Assembly: GCF_000720185.1 (NCBI RefSeq)
Contig: NZ_JOIY01000072.1
Span: forward strand, 1 to 27,880
Source of the DNA: Streptomyces sp. NRRL S-340
GTDB taxonomy: Bacteria; Actinomycetota; Actinomycetes; Streptomycetales; Streptomycetaceae
DNA: 27,880 bases
Direction: 5' to 3'
Below are positions 26,380-27,880 of the stretch, piece by piece; the first letter of the stretch is position 1; each line of letters starts with the position of its first letter. A program made the translations under genes and the position numbers. The notes below the pieces were generated by a model. It had not been told where the DNA came from. It did no database searches and was given only the letters and a program-made list of their open reading frames with translations.

Positions 26380-26420
26380 ACCGCCGCGACCGAGCCGCCA
26401 CGGCGGCCGGTCGCGGCGGT
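26380..26420 (+). terminator. Hairpin terminator after the anchored chaplin
   Basis: A perfect 13-bp stem, ACCGCCGCGACCG (26380-26392) with CGGTCGCGGCGGT (26408-26420); the loop region can form a further GCCGCC/GGCGGC stem. It begins 24 bp after the stop. Confidence 0.85.
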
Positions 26421-26530
26421 GGTCGTTGTTCCGGGCTCCGTCACCCGGGCGGACGCGCGGCACACCCGAAGGCCGTACCGGCGGTGGCGGTCCTGCTCCT
26501 TCCGTGCCTGACTTCATAGGGCGAGGGCGA

Positions 26531-26547
26531 GCTGACGGCTCGTCAGC
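26531..26547. promoter_or_regulatory. 17-bp palindrome upstream of the GH26-like gene
   Basis: GCTGACG-GCT-CGTCAGC is a perfect 7-bp inverted repeat, 33 bp before ATG 26581. A TTCATAGG possible -10 lies at 26514-26521. It could be an operator or a leader hairpin. Confidence 0.5.
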
Positions 26548-26580
26548 ACGGCCCGCCGGGGCGTGCGGGAAGGAGCGGGC

Positions 26581-27880
<1,300 letters not shown>

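Overview
The window is high-GC actinobacterial chromosome, almost certainly Streptomyces. The indicators are third-position G/C codon use, GTG and TTG starts, two adjacent rodlin genes beside chaplin genes (a sporulating-Streptomyces hallmark), a CsoR-type copper operator and short GC-rich hairpin terminators. From memory, the order citrate synthase, copper ATPase and copZ, iolC-type kinase, mmsA, rodlins, chaplins matches the chromosomal core of S. coelicolor around citA and rdlA/rdlB; no alignment was possible here. The last 60 bases are pure C, so the window very probably ends at a contig end.

Left part (1-6230) is accessory in character: the C-terminal end of a polymorphic toxin with a nuclease-like tip and its likely immunity gene, a GNAT acetyltransferase, an exact 6 x 7-bp tandem repeat, a convergent HTH/NB-ARC/TPR regulator divergent from a secreted ricin-type lectin, and a decayed Rpn/PD-(D/E)XK-family gene lacking its 5' half.

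Middle part (6315-20454) is mostly housekeeping and metabolism: a RecD2-type helicase with a leaderless-type promoter, citrate synthase, a copZ-copA copper export operon with an operator/promoter and an intercistronic hairpin, a zinc alcohol dehydrogenase, a tiny HTH protein, an IolC-like sugar kinase, methylmalonate-semialdehyde dehydrogenase, and an APC amino-acid permease whose leader holds two possible short peptides. Gaps over 300 bp lie before citA, after citA (about 790 bp), before iolC, between iolC and mmsA (689 bp with GC-rich tandem repeats) and before the permease.

Right part (20520-27880) is an envelope and aerial-growth region. An unusual single protein joins an extracellular CocE/S15-type alpha/beta hydrolase to a cytoplasmic ABC ATPase and is translationally coupled to an ABC-2 permease. 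Next come two divergent rodlin genes with mirror-image ECF-type (sigma-BldN-like) promoters, a short chaplin, a sortase-type chaplin with only one chaplin domain, and a secreted GH26-like glycosidase cut by the contig end. Rodlins and chaplins together make the hydrophobic rodlet layer of aerial hyphae and spores.
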